14,319 bases of DNA from positions 1 to 14,319 of the forward strand of contig JBOGOC010000116.1 of assembly GCA_050747525.1 (NCBI GenBank), read 5' to 3'. The notes under the pieces are model-generated. The model made no database searches, had not been told where the DNA came from, and saw only the letters and a program-made list of their open reading frames with translations. The stretch comes from JBOGOC01 sp050747525. GTDB taxonomy: Bacteria > Acidobacteriota > Polarisedimenticolia > JACPZX01 > DASXTC01. Below are positions 1 through 7,642 of this stretch, in pieces. A program made the position numbers and the translations under genes. Positions within the stretch are counted from its first letter, which is position 1, and each line of letters begins with the position of its first letter.

Positions 1-3
1 AGC

Positions 4-29
4 TGCCCGCGCAAAAGCGCGCGCGGGCA
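4..29. repeat. GC-rich inverted repeat (hairpin)
   Basis: Nine-base arms TGCCCGCGC (4-12) and GCGCGGGCA (21-29) are perfectly complementary around an 8-base loop (AAAAGCGC). No T-run follows, so it does not look like a standard intrinsic terminator. It may be the 3' structure of a gene left of the window. The first 110 bases hold no other recognisable feature. Confidence 0.35.
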
Positions 30-159
30 ACGCTCGCGCGACCCGGCTCGTCGGTCATAGGGCCTCGTCGACCACTCCCCGCCGCCGGCCTCCGTCACCT
101 GCGTCCCGGCATGAATGCCGGCGATCCGACTTGGTGAGCGTGAAGAGCAAGAGCGCATC

Positions 160-594
160 ATGAAGCTCAAGCCTCATGAGACTTGGGAGATTCAGAGGGT
201 CATCCGGGCCTATCTTGAAGATCCGGCCATCCTGCGCGGCCTGACCCTCGATCTCGTTTCACTCGCCAGGCGGTTCGACGCGCTTCCTGTCTCTGCTGAT
301 ATGGGTGGAGCTCTGCTCATTCGACCTTCGGGTGAGGTCATCCTTGTACACTCGAATCAGCCGTGGGGGCTGGAGTCCGAACATGAGGTCGTCACCGACC
401 CTGGCTGGCGGACCATCGCGTTCGTGGAGGCTGGCGAGAGGTTTCCGAGCTTGTCGTTTCTCAGGCCCGAGCGTCCCGACACTGCTGTCGACTGTCCTTC
501 CTGTGGTGGAACGGGCCGGGTCCCTTTCGCCGACCAGAAGGTGATGTGCGGTGCCTGCCACGCTCTTGGATGGGTGGGGCCAATCGGCCGCTGA
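160..594 (+). CDS. Small protein of unknown function with C-terminal DnaJ-type zinc motif
   Basis: I do not recognise the family. From the ATG at 160 the product has 144 residues; an in-frame ATG at 115 would add 15 charged residues but has no Shine-Dalgarno, whereas purine-rich AAGAGCAAGAG lies upstream of 160. The body is an alpha/beta domain with no signal peptide or membrane segment, so a cytoplasmic location is likely. The C-terminus carries CPSCGGTG, a perfect CXXCXGXG as in DnaJ zinc fingers, then CGACHALGW about 14 residues later; together they could bind one zinc ion. About one third of codons end in A or T, more than in the neighbouring genes, which suggests separate acquisition. 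The compact domain is vaguely like small immunity-type proteins, but this is a guess. It probably stands alone, with 93 bases before the aquaporin gene. Confidence 0.7.
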   Translation: MKLKPHETWEIQRVIRAYLEDPAILRGLTLDLVSLARRFDALPVSADMGGALLIRPSGEVILVHSNQPWGLESEHEVVTDPGWRTIAFVEAGERFPSLSFLRPERPDTAVDCPSCGGTGRVPFADQKVMCGACHALGWVGPIGR

Positions 595-687
595 ATTGAT
601 TCTTCTCCTGATATGGCCTGCCGGGGGTATGCTGCGGCGTCGGGTGGTTGATCCAGGTGTCCGTGCACTCTCACCAGGGGGGCCTCG

Positions 688-1422
688 ATGAAGACGTATG
701 GTGCTGAGTTTCTCGGGACGTTCTGGCTGGTCCTCGGCGGGTGCGGGAGCGCGGTGCTGGCGGCCGCCTTCCAGGACGTGGGCATCGGTCTGCTCGGCGT
801 CTCCCTGGCGTTCGGGTTGACCGTCCTGACGATGGCCTATGCCATCGGTCACATCTCCGGCTGCCATCTGAACCCCGCGGTCTCGGTGGGGCTGTGGGCC
901 GGGGGCCGCTTCTCGGCGAACCAGCTCCTTCCCTACGTGGTCGCGCAGGTGCTGGGCGCCATCGCAGCCGGCGCGGTTCTCTACACCATCGCGAGCGGAG
1001 CGGATGGATTCGACGTTGCCGGGGGATTCGCGTCGAACGGCTACGGGGAGCACTCTCCCGGTGGCTATTCGCTGCTGGCCGCCTTCGTCTGCGAGGTGGT
1101 CATGACGGCGTTCTTCCTGCTGGTCATCCTCGGGGCGACGGACAGGCGCGCTCCGGCGGGATTCGCGCCGCTTCCCATCGGGCTGGCCTTGACGCTGATC
1201 CACCTGATCAGCATTCCCGTCACCAACACCTCCGTGAACCCGGCGCGCAGCACGGGAGTGGCCCTGTTCGTGGGAGGCTGGGCCCTCGGTCAGCTCTGGC
1301 TCTTCTGGTTGGCCCCGATCGTGGGCGCACTGGTCGGAGCCTCGGCCTACCAGTTCATCAGCAGTGAGGTGAAGACGGTGGCGCCCCAGCCTGCCGAGCG
1401 AGCGGGAGCTGTCGTTCGCTAG
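688..1422 (+). CDS. aqpZ: Aquaporin Z, water channel
   Basis: A 244-residue inner-membrane channel of the MIP family, close in length to E. coli AqpZ (231). Both pore motifs are intact: NPA at residues 62-64 (GCHLNPAV) and 184-186 (TSVNPARS). The selectivity-filter residues expected from AqpZ are all present: F42, H172, T181 and R187. This is the narrow, water-selective arrangement rather than the glycerol-facilitator one. The loop FASNGYGEHSPGGYS is typical of AqpZ. Six hydrophobic helices plus two half-helices can be traced. AGGGGGG at 676-682, five bases before the ATG, is the ribosome binding site. The stop codon overlaps the stop of the convergent DUF2585 gene inside CTAG (1419-1422). 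The 93 bases upstream show no convincing promoter. The role is osmotic water flux. Confidence 0.96.
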   Translation: MKTYGAEFLGTFWLVLGGCGSAVLAAAFQDVGIGLLGVSLAFGLTVLTMAYAIGHISGCHLNPAVSVGLWAGGRFSANQLLPYVVAQVLGAIAAGAVLYTIASGADGFDVAGGFASNGYGEHSPGGYSLLAAFVCEVVMTAFFLLVILGATDRRAPAGFAPLPIGLALTLIHLISIPVTNTSVNPARSTGVALFVGGWALGQLWLFWLAPIVGALVGASAYQFISSEVKTVAPQPAERAGAVVR

Positions 1423-1976
1423 CCCCCGGTCTGCCACCTGCGGATCGCTTCGACGGGCCACACGAGCATGACCACGTTGAGCAGCAGGTTGTCGCGGATC
1501 CACATGAGCAGAACCAGCTCGGTGAGCAGCACGACGGCCACGGAGATCCGCACCGGCACCAGGGCCGCGAGGGCGTAGCCTCCGGCGCAGGCCAGGATGT
1601 CACCCATCGAGTTGATGATGCTGTCCCCGACGTAGTCGAGCGAGATGGTGGCTTCGCGATACCGCTCGATCATGTAATTGGTGTTCTCCAGCACCTCCCA
1701 GGCCGACTCGAGGGCCACGGCCACGACCAGGCCGAGGCCAAGGCCGGGCGACCTCTTTCGCAGCGGCAGGAAGAAGAGCGCGTAGAACAGGACGCCGTGG
1801 ATGACGTGCGTGAAGGTGTAGGGGTCGATGAGGTGCTGCGAGTTGTGCATGGACCAGATGTCCCAGGTCCACAGGTCCGGCTGGCCGCACTTGCACCACC
1901 AGACGCGGCCCAGGGCTCGCAGCGTGAGCGCGGTGGCTGCCAGAATGCCGACCAGCCAGGCGTGCTCTCTTCGAAT
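1419..1976 (-). CDS. DUF2585 (UPF0314) membrane protein, probable AUU start
   Basis: The function of this family is unknown. Family hallmarks are clear: NSQHLIDPYTFTHVIHG, ALESAWEVLEN, TISLDYVGDSIINSMGD, a final RDNLLLNVVML helix and WPVEAIRRWQ. The first ATG (1850) would give only 143 residues and drop conserved upstream sequence. The frame stays open to the stop codon of the preceding propeller gene (1980-1982) and encodes an N-terminal helix (HAWLVGILAATALTLRALG) followed by CKCG and DLWTWDIWS, which I recognise as family sequence. No ATG, GTG or TTG occurs in this extension. ATT at 1974-1976 lies six bases after GGAG (1983-1986), so I start there, giving 185 residues, near the usual family length. 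About four membrane helices are expected. It is the last gene of the minus-strand operon, three bases from its neighbour. The family is certain; the start is inferred. Confidence 0.85.
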   Translation of the reverse strand: MRREHAWLVGILAATALTLRALGRVWWCKCGQPDLWTWDIWSMHNSQHLIDPYTFTHVIHGVLFYALFFLPLRKRSPGLGLGLVVAVALESAWEVLENTNYMIERYREATISLDYVGDSIINSMGDILACAGGYALAALVPVRISVAVVLLTELVLLMWIRDNLLLNVVMLVWPVEAIRRWQTGG

Positions 1977-1979
1977 CGG

Positions 1980-3635
1980 CTACTCCGTGATGGTGAGGAT
2001 CTGATCCGCCTTCACGCCCGATAGGGTCTGCGTCTTCCCGCCGGGCCAGCGGACCTCGATGTCGGCGGTCTCGGCCGGGCCCAGCCCGAAATGCAGGCGG
2101 GTGTCGTTCTGCGAGCAGTAGCTGGAGGCGGTGCGGGTGTCGGCCGTCTGGGTCCTGGGCTTGCCGGCTGCGTCCCGCGTGGTCACGCGCACGCGCGCTC
2201 CGATGCCGTCGGTGTTGCCGCGGGCGCCCTGCAGGCGGATGAGGAGCCAGTGCCCCACCTTGTCCGCGCCGTCGTTGCGGAAGAGCTGCGCGGGCCTGTC
2301 GTTGTTGGTGACGAAGAAGTCCAGGTCGCCGTCGTTGTCCATGTCCCCGACGGCCAGGCCGCGCCCCACGTCGGGCTTAACCAGGTCGGGTCCCACCAGA
2401 GGGCCCACCTCGCGAAATCGTCCGGCGCCATCGTTGGACATCAGGGAGCGGGGCTGCTCGTACGACACCTTGTCCTTGAACATCGAGATGTTGTCGAGGA
2501 TATGGCCGTTGATGATCAGCAGATCCATGTCGGCGTCGTGATCGTAGTCCAGGAAGTCGGCGCCGAACCCCACGTTGAGGAAGTTGGGCTCTCCCATGCC
2601 GGCCGGGAAGGTGGCGTCGGTGAAGGTGAGGTCTCCGTTGTTCACGTACAGCTCGTTGGTCTCGTAGTCGAGGTTGGTGACGATCAGATCCATGCGGCCG
2701 TCGCCGTTCACGTCGGCGCTGTCAGTCCCCATCCCCGCCTGCGGCACACCGCTCTCGGAAAAGCCGGTCCCCGAGGTCATGGAGATGTCCTGGAAGGTGC
2801 CGTCCTTGCGGTTGAGGTACAGGAAGTTGATCGTCTTGTCGTTGGCCACGTAGATGTCCTGCCAGCCGTCGTCGTTGAGGTCCAGGAAGACCACCCCGAG
2901 ACCCTTGCCGATGGGGTCGGCCACGCCGGCCGCGGCGCTGACGTCGTCGAACCGGCCGTCGCCGCGGTTGCGGTACAGGCTGTCGGGCACGCCGTTGTAC
3001 ACGTCGGGATGGCAGTAGGCCCGCCGGCCCGGCCCCTGCTCGCCGCAGTACTTGTTGTTGTCCAGGGTGAAGTCGATGTAGTTGGCGACATACAGGTCGA
3101 GGTCGCCGTCGTTGTCGATGTCGCCGAAGGCCGCGCTGGCGCTCCAGCGCGGGTCACCGGTCCCCGACGCGGCCGTGAAGTCGGTGAACCGTCCCTGCCC
3201 ATCGTTGCGGAACATGACGTTGGGGGAGTTGAAGGTCGTGACGTACAGGTCCCGGTCTCCGTCGCCGTCGATGTCCCCGGCGGTGCATCCCATTCCGTAG
3301 CGTCCGTCGTTGCCCACCCCCGCCGCGGCCGTGACGTCGGCGAACCGTCCCTGCCCATCGTTGCGGTAGAGGCGGCTGGAGGTGTCTTCCTTTCCCGTCC
3401 ATCCGGGCAGGCCGCCCGAGTTGACGGCGTACAGATCGATGTCGCCATCGTTGTCGTAGTCGAACCAGCAGGCGCCCGACCCCATCGTCTCCACGTAGTA
3501 CTTCTGCCCGCTGCCTCCGTGCACGTGACGGAAGGCGATCCCCGAGGACGAGGTGACGTCCGTGTAGACGACCGGTGGAGCGGCGGGGGCCGCGGCCGCC
3601 AGGGCCGCGGCGATGCAGGCTGCCGGCATTCTCAT
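1980..3635 (-). CDS. Exported seven-bladed FG-GAP/VCBS propeller with ASPIC/UnbV domain (CRTAC1-like)
   Basis: A 551-residue secreted protein. Residues 1-20 are an Ala-rich signal peptide (MRMPAACIAAALAAAAPAAP). Seven Ca-binding loops of the D-x-D/N-x-D-G-x-x-D type begin at residues 59, 121, 172, 252, 308, 363 and 431, one per blade of an integrin-like propeller. Several blades end in LYRNDGQGRF-type FG-GAP strands. The sixth loop has Ala for Gly (DYDHDADMD). C197 and C208 lie in a long loop between blades 3 and 4 and could form a disulphide. The ASPIC/UnbV domain occupies about 477-551, with GIGARVRV, SYCSQND and LHFGLG intact. The ATG overlaps the TPR gene's TGA (ATGA, 3632-3635), so translation is probably coupled. 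The reading frame is open far upstream, but that part is the antisense-free shadow of the TPR gene. The role is unknown; Ca-stabilised binding at the cell surface is inferred. Confidence 0.93.
   Translation of the reverse strand: MRMPAACIAAALAAAAPAAPPVVYTDVTSSSGIAFRHVHGGSGQKYYVETMGSGACWFDYDNDGDIDLYAVNSGGLPGWTGKEDTSSRLYRNDGQGRFADVTAAAGVGNDGRYGMGCTAGDIDGDGDRDLYVTTFNSPNVMFRNDGQGRFTDFTAASGTGDPRWSASAAFGDIDNDGDLDLYVANYIDFTLDNNKYCGEQGPGRRAYCHPDVYNGVPDSLYRNRGDGRFDDVSAAAGVADPIGKGLGVVFLDLNDDGWQDIYVANDKTINFLYLNRKDGTFQDISMTSGTGFSESGVPQAGMGTDSADVNGDGRMDLIVTNLDYETNELYVNNGDLTFTDATFPAGMGEPNFLNVGFGADFLDYDHDADMDLLIINGHILDNISMFKDKVSYEQPRSLMSNDGAGRFREVGPLVGPDLVKPDVGRGLAVGDMDNDGDLDFFVTNNDRPAQLFRNDGADKVGHWLLIRLQGARGNTDGIGARVRVTTRDAAGKPRTQTADTRTASSYCSQNDTRLHFGLGPAETADIEVRWPGGKTQTLSGVKADQILTITE
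1983..1986 (-). promoter_or_regulatory. Shine-Dalgarno GGAG for the AUU-started DUF2585 gene
   Basis: On the minus strand the order is ACGGAG, then the propeller gene stop TAG, then CCG, then ATT. GGAG sits six bases before ATT, a standard spacing, and overlaps the end of the upstream gene, so reinitiation by the terminating ribosome is plausible. It decides the start chosen for the downstream gene. Confidence 0.5.
3168..3366 (-). repeat. Direct repeat of 43 bases between propeller blades
   Basis: Positions 3168-3210 and 3324-3366 match at all but two bases, 156 bases (52 codons) apart. The 25-base core at 3186-3210 and 3342-3366 is identical. Both copies encode RNDGQGRF(A/T)D(V/F)TAA in blades 1 and 2, so this is an intragenic blade repeat. 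Confidence 0.85.
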
Positions 3636-5131
3636 CGGGGCGGGGTCCCCCGCAGCTTTTCGTAGGTCTGCTTCGCGCGGCGGCTCGCCTCTGCGTCCCC
3701 GAGCCGTTCGTAGATCTGCGCGAGAACCTGATGCACCATCGGGTCGGTGTAGCCCTGCCGCACCGACTCTTCGAGCTCCGTGGCCGCCTCGCGCAGCGAG
3801 CCGGCCTGGGCCAGCCCGAGACCCAAGTTGTACGCGCTCTCGGGATCGGCCGGCGCCAGCCTGCGGGCCAGGCGCAGCTCCCGCACGCCGTCCTCGGGTC
3901 GGCCGGCGCGCAGGTAGGTCTGCGCGAGATGGACGCGGTACGAAATATTCAAGGGCGACGCCCCGCAGGCGCTCTCCATCAGCGCCATGGCGGCGGGCAC
4001 GTCGCCCCGTTCGGCGAGCAGCCGGCCCAGCCTGTGGAGCGCCTCGGCCTGCAGGGGCTCCTTCTCCAGGATCCTCCGGAAGGTCTGCTCGGCGGCCGCG
4101 GGGTTCTGTGCCCCGTACTGGACCCGTCCAAGCAGGAGCAGCAGATCCAGATCGTCGGGCGCGAGGCGCACCGCCTCCTCCAGCCTGGCCGCCGCCTCGC
4201 GGGAGTCCCCTTTCTTCGCCAGGGTGTCGGCCTGCGTGCGAAGCTCGAACACGCGCACGTGGAGGGCGCGCGCGGCCTCGTCCTGCTTGTACAGCTCGCC
4301 GAAGCGCGCGAGCGCGTCCTGCTTTTCCTCTGAGAGCCCCGCGGCGCCCGCCGCGCGGGCCACGGCCTGGAGCGCCCCACGATGCTGCGGGTCGCGTGCG
4401 AGCACGTCGCGCAGGGCGGTGAGGGCTTCCTGGTGGCGTCCGAGCCTGGACAGGGCCAGGCCCGCGTGGTATCGCGCCTCGATGCTGCCGGGTGCATGGG
4501 AGAGCGCCTCGATGGCGCCGGCGTCGTTTCCCAGCCGGTAGCGCACGACGCCGAGCCCTTCCCGGGTCGAGGCGACGATGGTCTCGCGCACCTGACCCGG
4601 AGCGCCCCACGCGGTCTGCAGCTCCAGCTCGCCCAGGAACGCCCGTTCGGCCGCCTGCAGCTCTCCCACCACCAGCAGGATGCGCCCCAGGTCGTGCTGC
4701 ACCGAGGATCGCTTCGGGGCGGCCGCCTGCACGCGCCGCAGCACGGCGATCGCCTCGCCGCTGCGTCCCTGCTGCGTCAGGATGTCGGCCAGGGCGCAGG
4801 ATGCGTCCAGGCCCGCCGGCGTGGTGTCCCCGAGCAGCTCCGCGGCGCGCCTGTAGGCGGCCTCGGCTTCCTCACGGCGCTCCCGGCCACGCATGATGTC
4901 TCCCAGCAGCATCAGGGCGTCCGCGTTTTCCGGCTCGATACGCAGGGCGTCGTCGATGGACGCCAGCGCCCCCGAGTCGTTGCCCGACCTGAGCCGGGCG
5001 CGGGCCTGCTCGACGGCCGCCCGGGATGGAGATGAAGAAGATGAGGGGGAGGGGTCGGCGGGCGCGCCGGCCAGCAGCAGGGCCGTGAGGCACGCCATCG
5101 CGGCGGACGACGGCAGCATAGGGGCCAGCAT
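3632..5131 (-). CDS. Exported TPR-repeat protein
   Basis: A 499-residue helical-repeat protein. The N-terminus (MLAPMLPSSAAMACLTALLLAGAPADP) is a hydrophobic export signal lacking a basic n-region, followed by a Ser/Pro-rich linker (about 28-36). About ten TPR units fill residues 37-490, with recognisable repeats such as EAEAAYRRAAELL, EALTALRDVLARDP, AAAEQTFRRILEKEP and ESAYNLGLGLAQAGS. A middle stretch (about 265-310, including TLAKKGDSREAAARLEEA) resembles the middle of the TPR protein at 11784-13232. TPRs are protein-binding scaffolds, and the partner is probably the propeller protein encoded directly downstream with a 4-base overlap. It is the first gene of the leftward operon, divergent from the fusion gene. 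The ATG at 5131 is preferred because no other upstream start is in frame; an ATG at 5119 is possible. No strong ribosome binding site is visible. Confidence 0.9.
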   Translation of the reverse strand: MLAPMLPSSAAMACLTALLLAGAPADPSPSSSSSPSRAAVEQARARLRSGNDSGALASIDDALRIEPENADALMLLGDIMRGRERREEAEAAYRRAAELLGDTTPAGLDASCALADILTQQGRSGEAIAVLRRVQAAAPKRSSVQHDLGRILLVVGELQAAERAFLGELELQTAWGAPGQVRETIVASTREGLGVVRYRLGNDAGAIEALSHAPGSIEARYHAGLALSRLGRHQEALTALRDVLARDPQHRGALQAVARAAGAAGLSEEKQDALARFGELYKQDEAARALHVRVFELRTQADTLAKKGDSREAAARLEEAVRLAPDDLDLLLLLGRVQYGAQNPAAAEQTFRRILEKEPLQAEALHRLGRLLAERGDVPAAMALMESACGASPLNISYRVHLAQTYLRAGRPEDGVRELRLARRLAPADPESAYNLGLGLAQAGSLREAATELEESVRQGYTDPMVHQVLAQIYERLGDAEASRRAKQTYEKLRGTPPR

Positions 5132-5146
5132 AGCGCATCGGGCCTG

Positions 5147-5175
5147 TTGCGGACCCGGAGCATTCCATGTATAAC
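5147..5175 (+). promoter_or_regulatory. Sigma70-type promoter of the right-arm operon
   Basis: TTGCGG (5147-5152) and TATAAC (5170-5175) are separated by exactly 17 bases. The -10 matches the consensus at five of six positions, the -35 at three. The predicted transcript start is about 5182, next to the GTG at 5183. On the other strand the same site reads TATACA (5173-5168), so the leftward operon may share it, although its -35 region is weak. Confidence 0.5.
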
Positions 5176-5182
5176 GCCTTGC

Positions 5183-7642
5183 GTGAATGGGGGAAAACGG
5201 CCACCGGCCGGCTGTTTCGTCCTTTGTAGCTTGCTGCTGGCTGCCGCCGTGGCCGTGGTTGGCTCGGCGGGGCTGCCCGCAGAATCAGGGGACCACATGC
5301 GCCAGGGGCTCGAGCTGGCGCGAGCGGGTCAGTACGAGCAGGCCGTGGACCGGTTTCGAGAGCATCTCGTTCAGTTCCCCGGCGACGCCGAGGGGCACAT
5401 GCAGCTGGGACGCGCCCTGCTGCAGCGCGACATGAAGCAGCGCCGGCCCCCCATCGAGGCGGCGCAGGAGCTGGAGACCTCCCTTCGGCTGGACCCGTCC
5501 CGGGCGGTGGTGCGCATGCAGCTCGCCGAGATCTACGCCCAGCGGATCCCGGGGGTCTTCAAGCCCGACCGCATGGTCGCGCTGTTCGAAGAGCTGGTGG
5601 CGGCCCTCCCCGACAGGCCCGAGCTGCGGCTGACCTACGGTCACACCATCCTGACGTCGGAGGTCCGCATGCGGCGCAAGGGGGACCATCCGACCCGCAC
5701 GCTTCAGGATTCCGCCTGGGCGATGGACGTGGCCCGCCATCACCTGGAGAAGGCGATCGATCTGTCCCCGCAGAGATCCAACACCGCCATCGACGCGCGT
5801 TCGCTGCTGGGAGAGGTGCTGTTCCGGTCGGGGGAGTGGAGCTCCGCGCAGGCGATCTTCGAGGACCTCATCCGCACCGTTCCCGATAGCGTGCTGGACC
5901 TGGCCCCCGCCTGGGAGACGATCGCCCACTGCCAGTATCGCAAAGAGGAGTTCCAGAAATCGGCGGCCTCCTTCAAGACCGCCTTCGATCTGAAGCCGAG
6001 CCTGATGAGGCAGTACGGCCTGATGCTCGCCTACGAGGCGCTGGGCGGCTACCCGAAAGACCTGCCGCAGAGCTACAGGTTCCCCAGGCGACCGGAGGCC
6101 GTGGACCCGAAGTCTCCCCCGGCGCTCAAGTTCACGGACATCGCCTCGAAGCTGCACACCGACAAGCTGATGGGAGCGGGTCCCGCGGGGTGGGCCGACT
6201 ACAACGGAGACGGCCGGCTCGACCTGGTGGCCTGCGGGTGCGACAACTTCTGCGTCCTGTACAAGGCCACAGCCGAGGGGTTCGTGGACGCCACGCTGGA
6301 GGCCAAGCTGGGCCGGCTCGAGCCGGGCTTCGGCTCGGCCTGGGGCGACTACGACAATGACGGCGACCCGGACCTGTTCATCGCGCGCAACGGCTGGAAC
6401 GGCCCGGCCGTCGACAGCCTGCTGCGCAACGACGGTGACGGCACCTTCACCGACGTGGCCGAGGCGGCCGGCGTGACCGAGCCGGGCTCGTCGTTCCACT
6501 GCGCGTGGCTCGACTACGACCGCGATGGCTGGCTGGACCTCATCGTGAGCAACGGCGTGTACGTGGACGGCTCCACCAACCAGCTCTACCGCAACCTGGG
6601 GAACGGGCGGTTCGAGAACGTCACGAAGAAGGCCGGCATGGACGAGCTGCCGCACTACGGCACGATCGGCGTGGCCATCGGAGACTACGACGAAGACGGG
6701 TGGCTGGACATCTTCTTCCACGGCCGGATGGAGCACAACCGGCTCTATCACAACGATGGCGACGGCACCTTCACCAACGTGGCGCGGGCGGCCGGGGTGG
6801 AAGGGCCGGGGACGCAGAACGGTTACGTGGCCTTTTTCAACGATCTGGACAGCGACGGCGACCTGGACATCTTCACCGCCAGCCTGGAGCAGTGGGAGCA
6901 GGTGATCGCGGGGTATCGTGCCGACTACAAGGACGGTCCCACTCAGAACCTGCCCAGGCTCTACCGCAACGACGGGGGCGGGCGCTTCACCGACGTCTCG
7001 CTGGAGGCAGGCTTCCGGTATCCGCTGGGTATCATGGCGGGAAACATCGCCGACCTGGACAACGACGGCTACCAGGACATCTACCTGGGGACGGGCAATC
7101 CGGAAGTGAGGCGCCTGGAGCCCAACATCTTCTATCGCAACGCGGGCCGCCTCCGGTTCGACGACCTCACGCGGTTCACCGGCACCGGGGCGCTGGCCAA
7201 GGGGCACGGCATCGTCTTCCATGACTGGGACGACGACGGCGACCTGGAGATGTTCGCGCACCTGGGGGGCTTCTTCCACGGCGACTGGGCGCGCGCGTCG
7301 TTCTTCCTCAACGAGGCGGGCAACAGAAACGGCTGGTTCAGGATCCGGCTCTCTCAGCCTCGCCTCAACCGCGACGCCATCGGCGCCCGCGTGACCGTGA
7401 CCGCGGGCCCGCTCAAGCAGACCCAGCACGTCTCGGCGGGGCGTGGGTTCGGGTCGACCGATCCGCCGATCCTGCACTTCGGCCTGGGGAGCATCTCCCG
7501 GGTCGAGCGCGTGGACATCGTGTGGCCCGATGGAGAGCGGCAGTCCTTCACCGACCTGGCCGCGCGCCAGACCGTGCTGGTGCGGCGCGGCGAGCCGGTC
7601 CAGTTGAACGTGAGCGGGGCAAAGGCGGTCACGGGACGGTGA
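5183..7642 (+). CDS. Exported fusion: N-terminal TPR domain + seven-bladed FG-GAP propeller + ASPIC/UnbV domain
   Basis: An 819-residue protein from the GTG at 5183. A TTG at 5147 also opens the frame, but it lies inside the predicted -35 element. Residues 1-33 form a signal peptide with basic n-region (GGKR) and a long hydrophobic core, probably cleaved after LPA. TPRs occupy about 37-285. Seven Ca-loops begin at residues 339, 389, 444, 501, 554, 624 and 681 (for example DYDNDGDPD, DYDRDGWLD, DLDSDGDLD), followed by an ASPIC/UnbV domain at about 732-800 with AIGARVTVT and LHFGLG. The loop after blade 1 holds three cysteines (CGCDNFC), unlike the two stand-alone propellers. It leads a six-gene overlapping operon; its TGA overlaps the permease ATG by one base. 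A TPR and a propeller in one chain argues that the separate TPR and propeller proteins here bind each other. Confidence 0.92.
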   Translation: MNGGKRPPAGCFVLCSLLLAAAVAVVGSAGLPAESGDHMRQGLELARAGQYEQAVDRFREHLVQFPGDAEGHMQLGRALLQRDMKQRRPPIEAAQELETSLRLDPSRAVVRMQLAEIYAQRIPGVFKPDRMVALFEELVAALPDRPELRLTYGHTILTSEVRMRRKGDHPTRTLQDSAWAMDVARHHLEKAIDLSPQRSNTAIDARSLLGEVLFRSGEWSSAQAIFEDLIRTVPDSVLDLAPAWETIAHCQYRKEEFQKSAASFKTAFDLKPSLMRQYGLMLAYEALGGYPKDLPQSYRFPRRPEAVDPKSPPALKFTDIASKLHTDKLMGAGPAGWADYNGDGRLDLVACGCDNFCVLYKATAEGFVDATLEAKLGRLEPGFGSAWGDYDNDGDPDLFIARNGWNGPAVDSLLRNDGDGTFTDVAEAAGVTEPGSSFHCAWLDYDRDGWLDLIVSNGVYVDGSTNQLYRNLGNGRFENVTKKAGMDELPHYGTIGVAIGDYDEDGWLDIFFHGRMEHNRLYHNDGDGTFTNVARAAGVEGPGTQNGYVAFFNDLDSDGDLDIFTASLEQWEQVIAGYRADYKDGPTQNLPRLYRNDGGGRFTDVSLEAGFRYPLGIMAGNIADLDNDGYQDIYLGTGNPEVRRLEPNIFYRNAGRLRFDDLTRFTGTGALAKGHGIVFHDWDDDGDLEMFAHLGGFFHGDWARASFFLNEAGNRNGWFRIRLSQPRLNRDAIGARVTVTAGPLKQTQHVSAGRGFGSTDPPILHFGLGSISRVERVDIVWPDGERQSFTDLAARQTVLVRRGEPVQLNVSGAKAVTGR

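Noticed and set aside
1..60. Possible 3' end of a plus-strand gene (20 open codons to TAG at 58-60)
   Set aside because: Too short and Arg-rich to support, and it overlaps the hairpin at 4-29.
595..687. Promoter for aqpZ (TTGATT at 596 and TATGCT at 628)
   Set aside because: The spacing of 26 bases is far from 17, and no better pair is visible.
2091..3665. Long plus-strand open frame opposite the left propeller gene
   Set aside because: Val/Gly/His-rich shadow of repeated GAC/GGC codons on the real strand.
3636..4610. Upstream open frame that would extend the left propeller protein by over 300 residues
   Set aside because: It is Arg/Gly/Pro-rich low-complexity translation lying entirely within the TPR gene; the signal peptide at 3635 and the ATGA overlap mark the true start.
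5285..7477. Long minus-strand open frame opposite the fusion gene
   Set aside because: Antisense shadow caused by high GC and codon bias; the translation is rich in V/A/R/G with no domain, while the plus strand has clear domains.
7522..7641. In-frame extension of the permease upstream of 7642
   Set aside because: Lies wholly inside the fusion gene's conserved C-terminal domain, and residues are Arg/Ala-rich with no family match; the TGATG junction gives the start.
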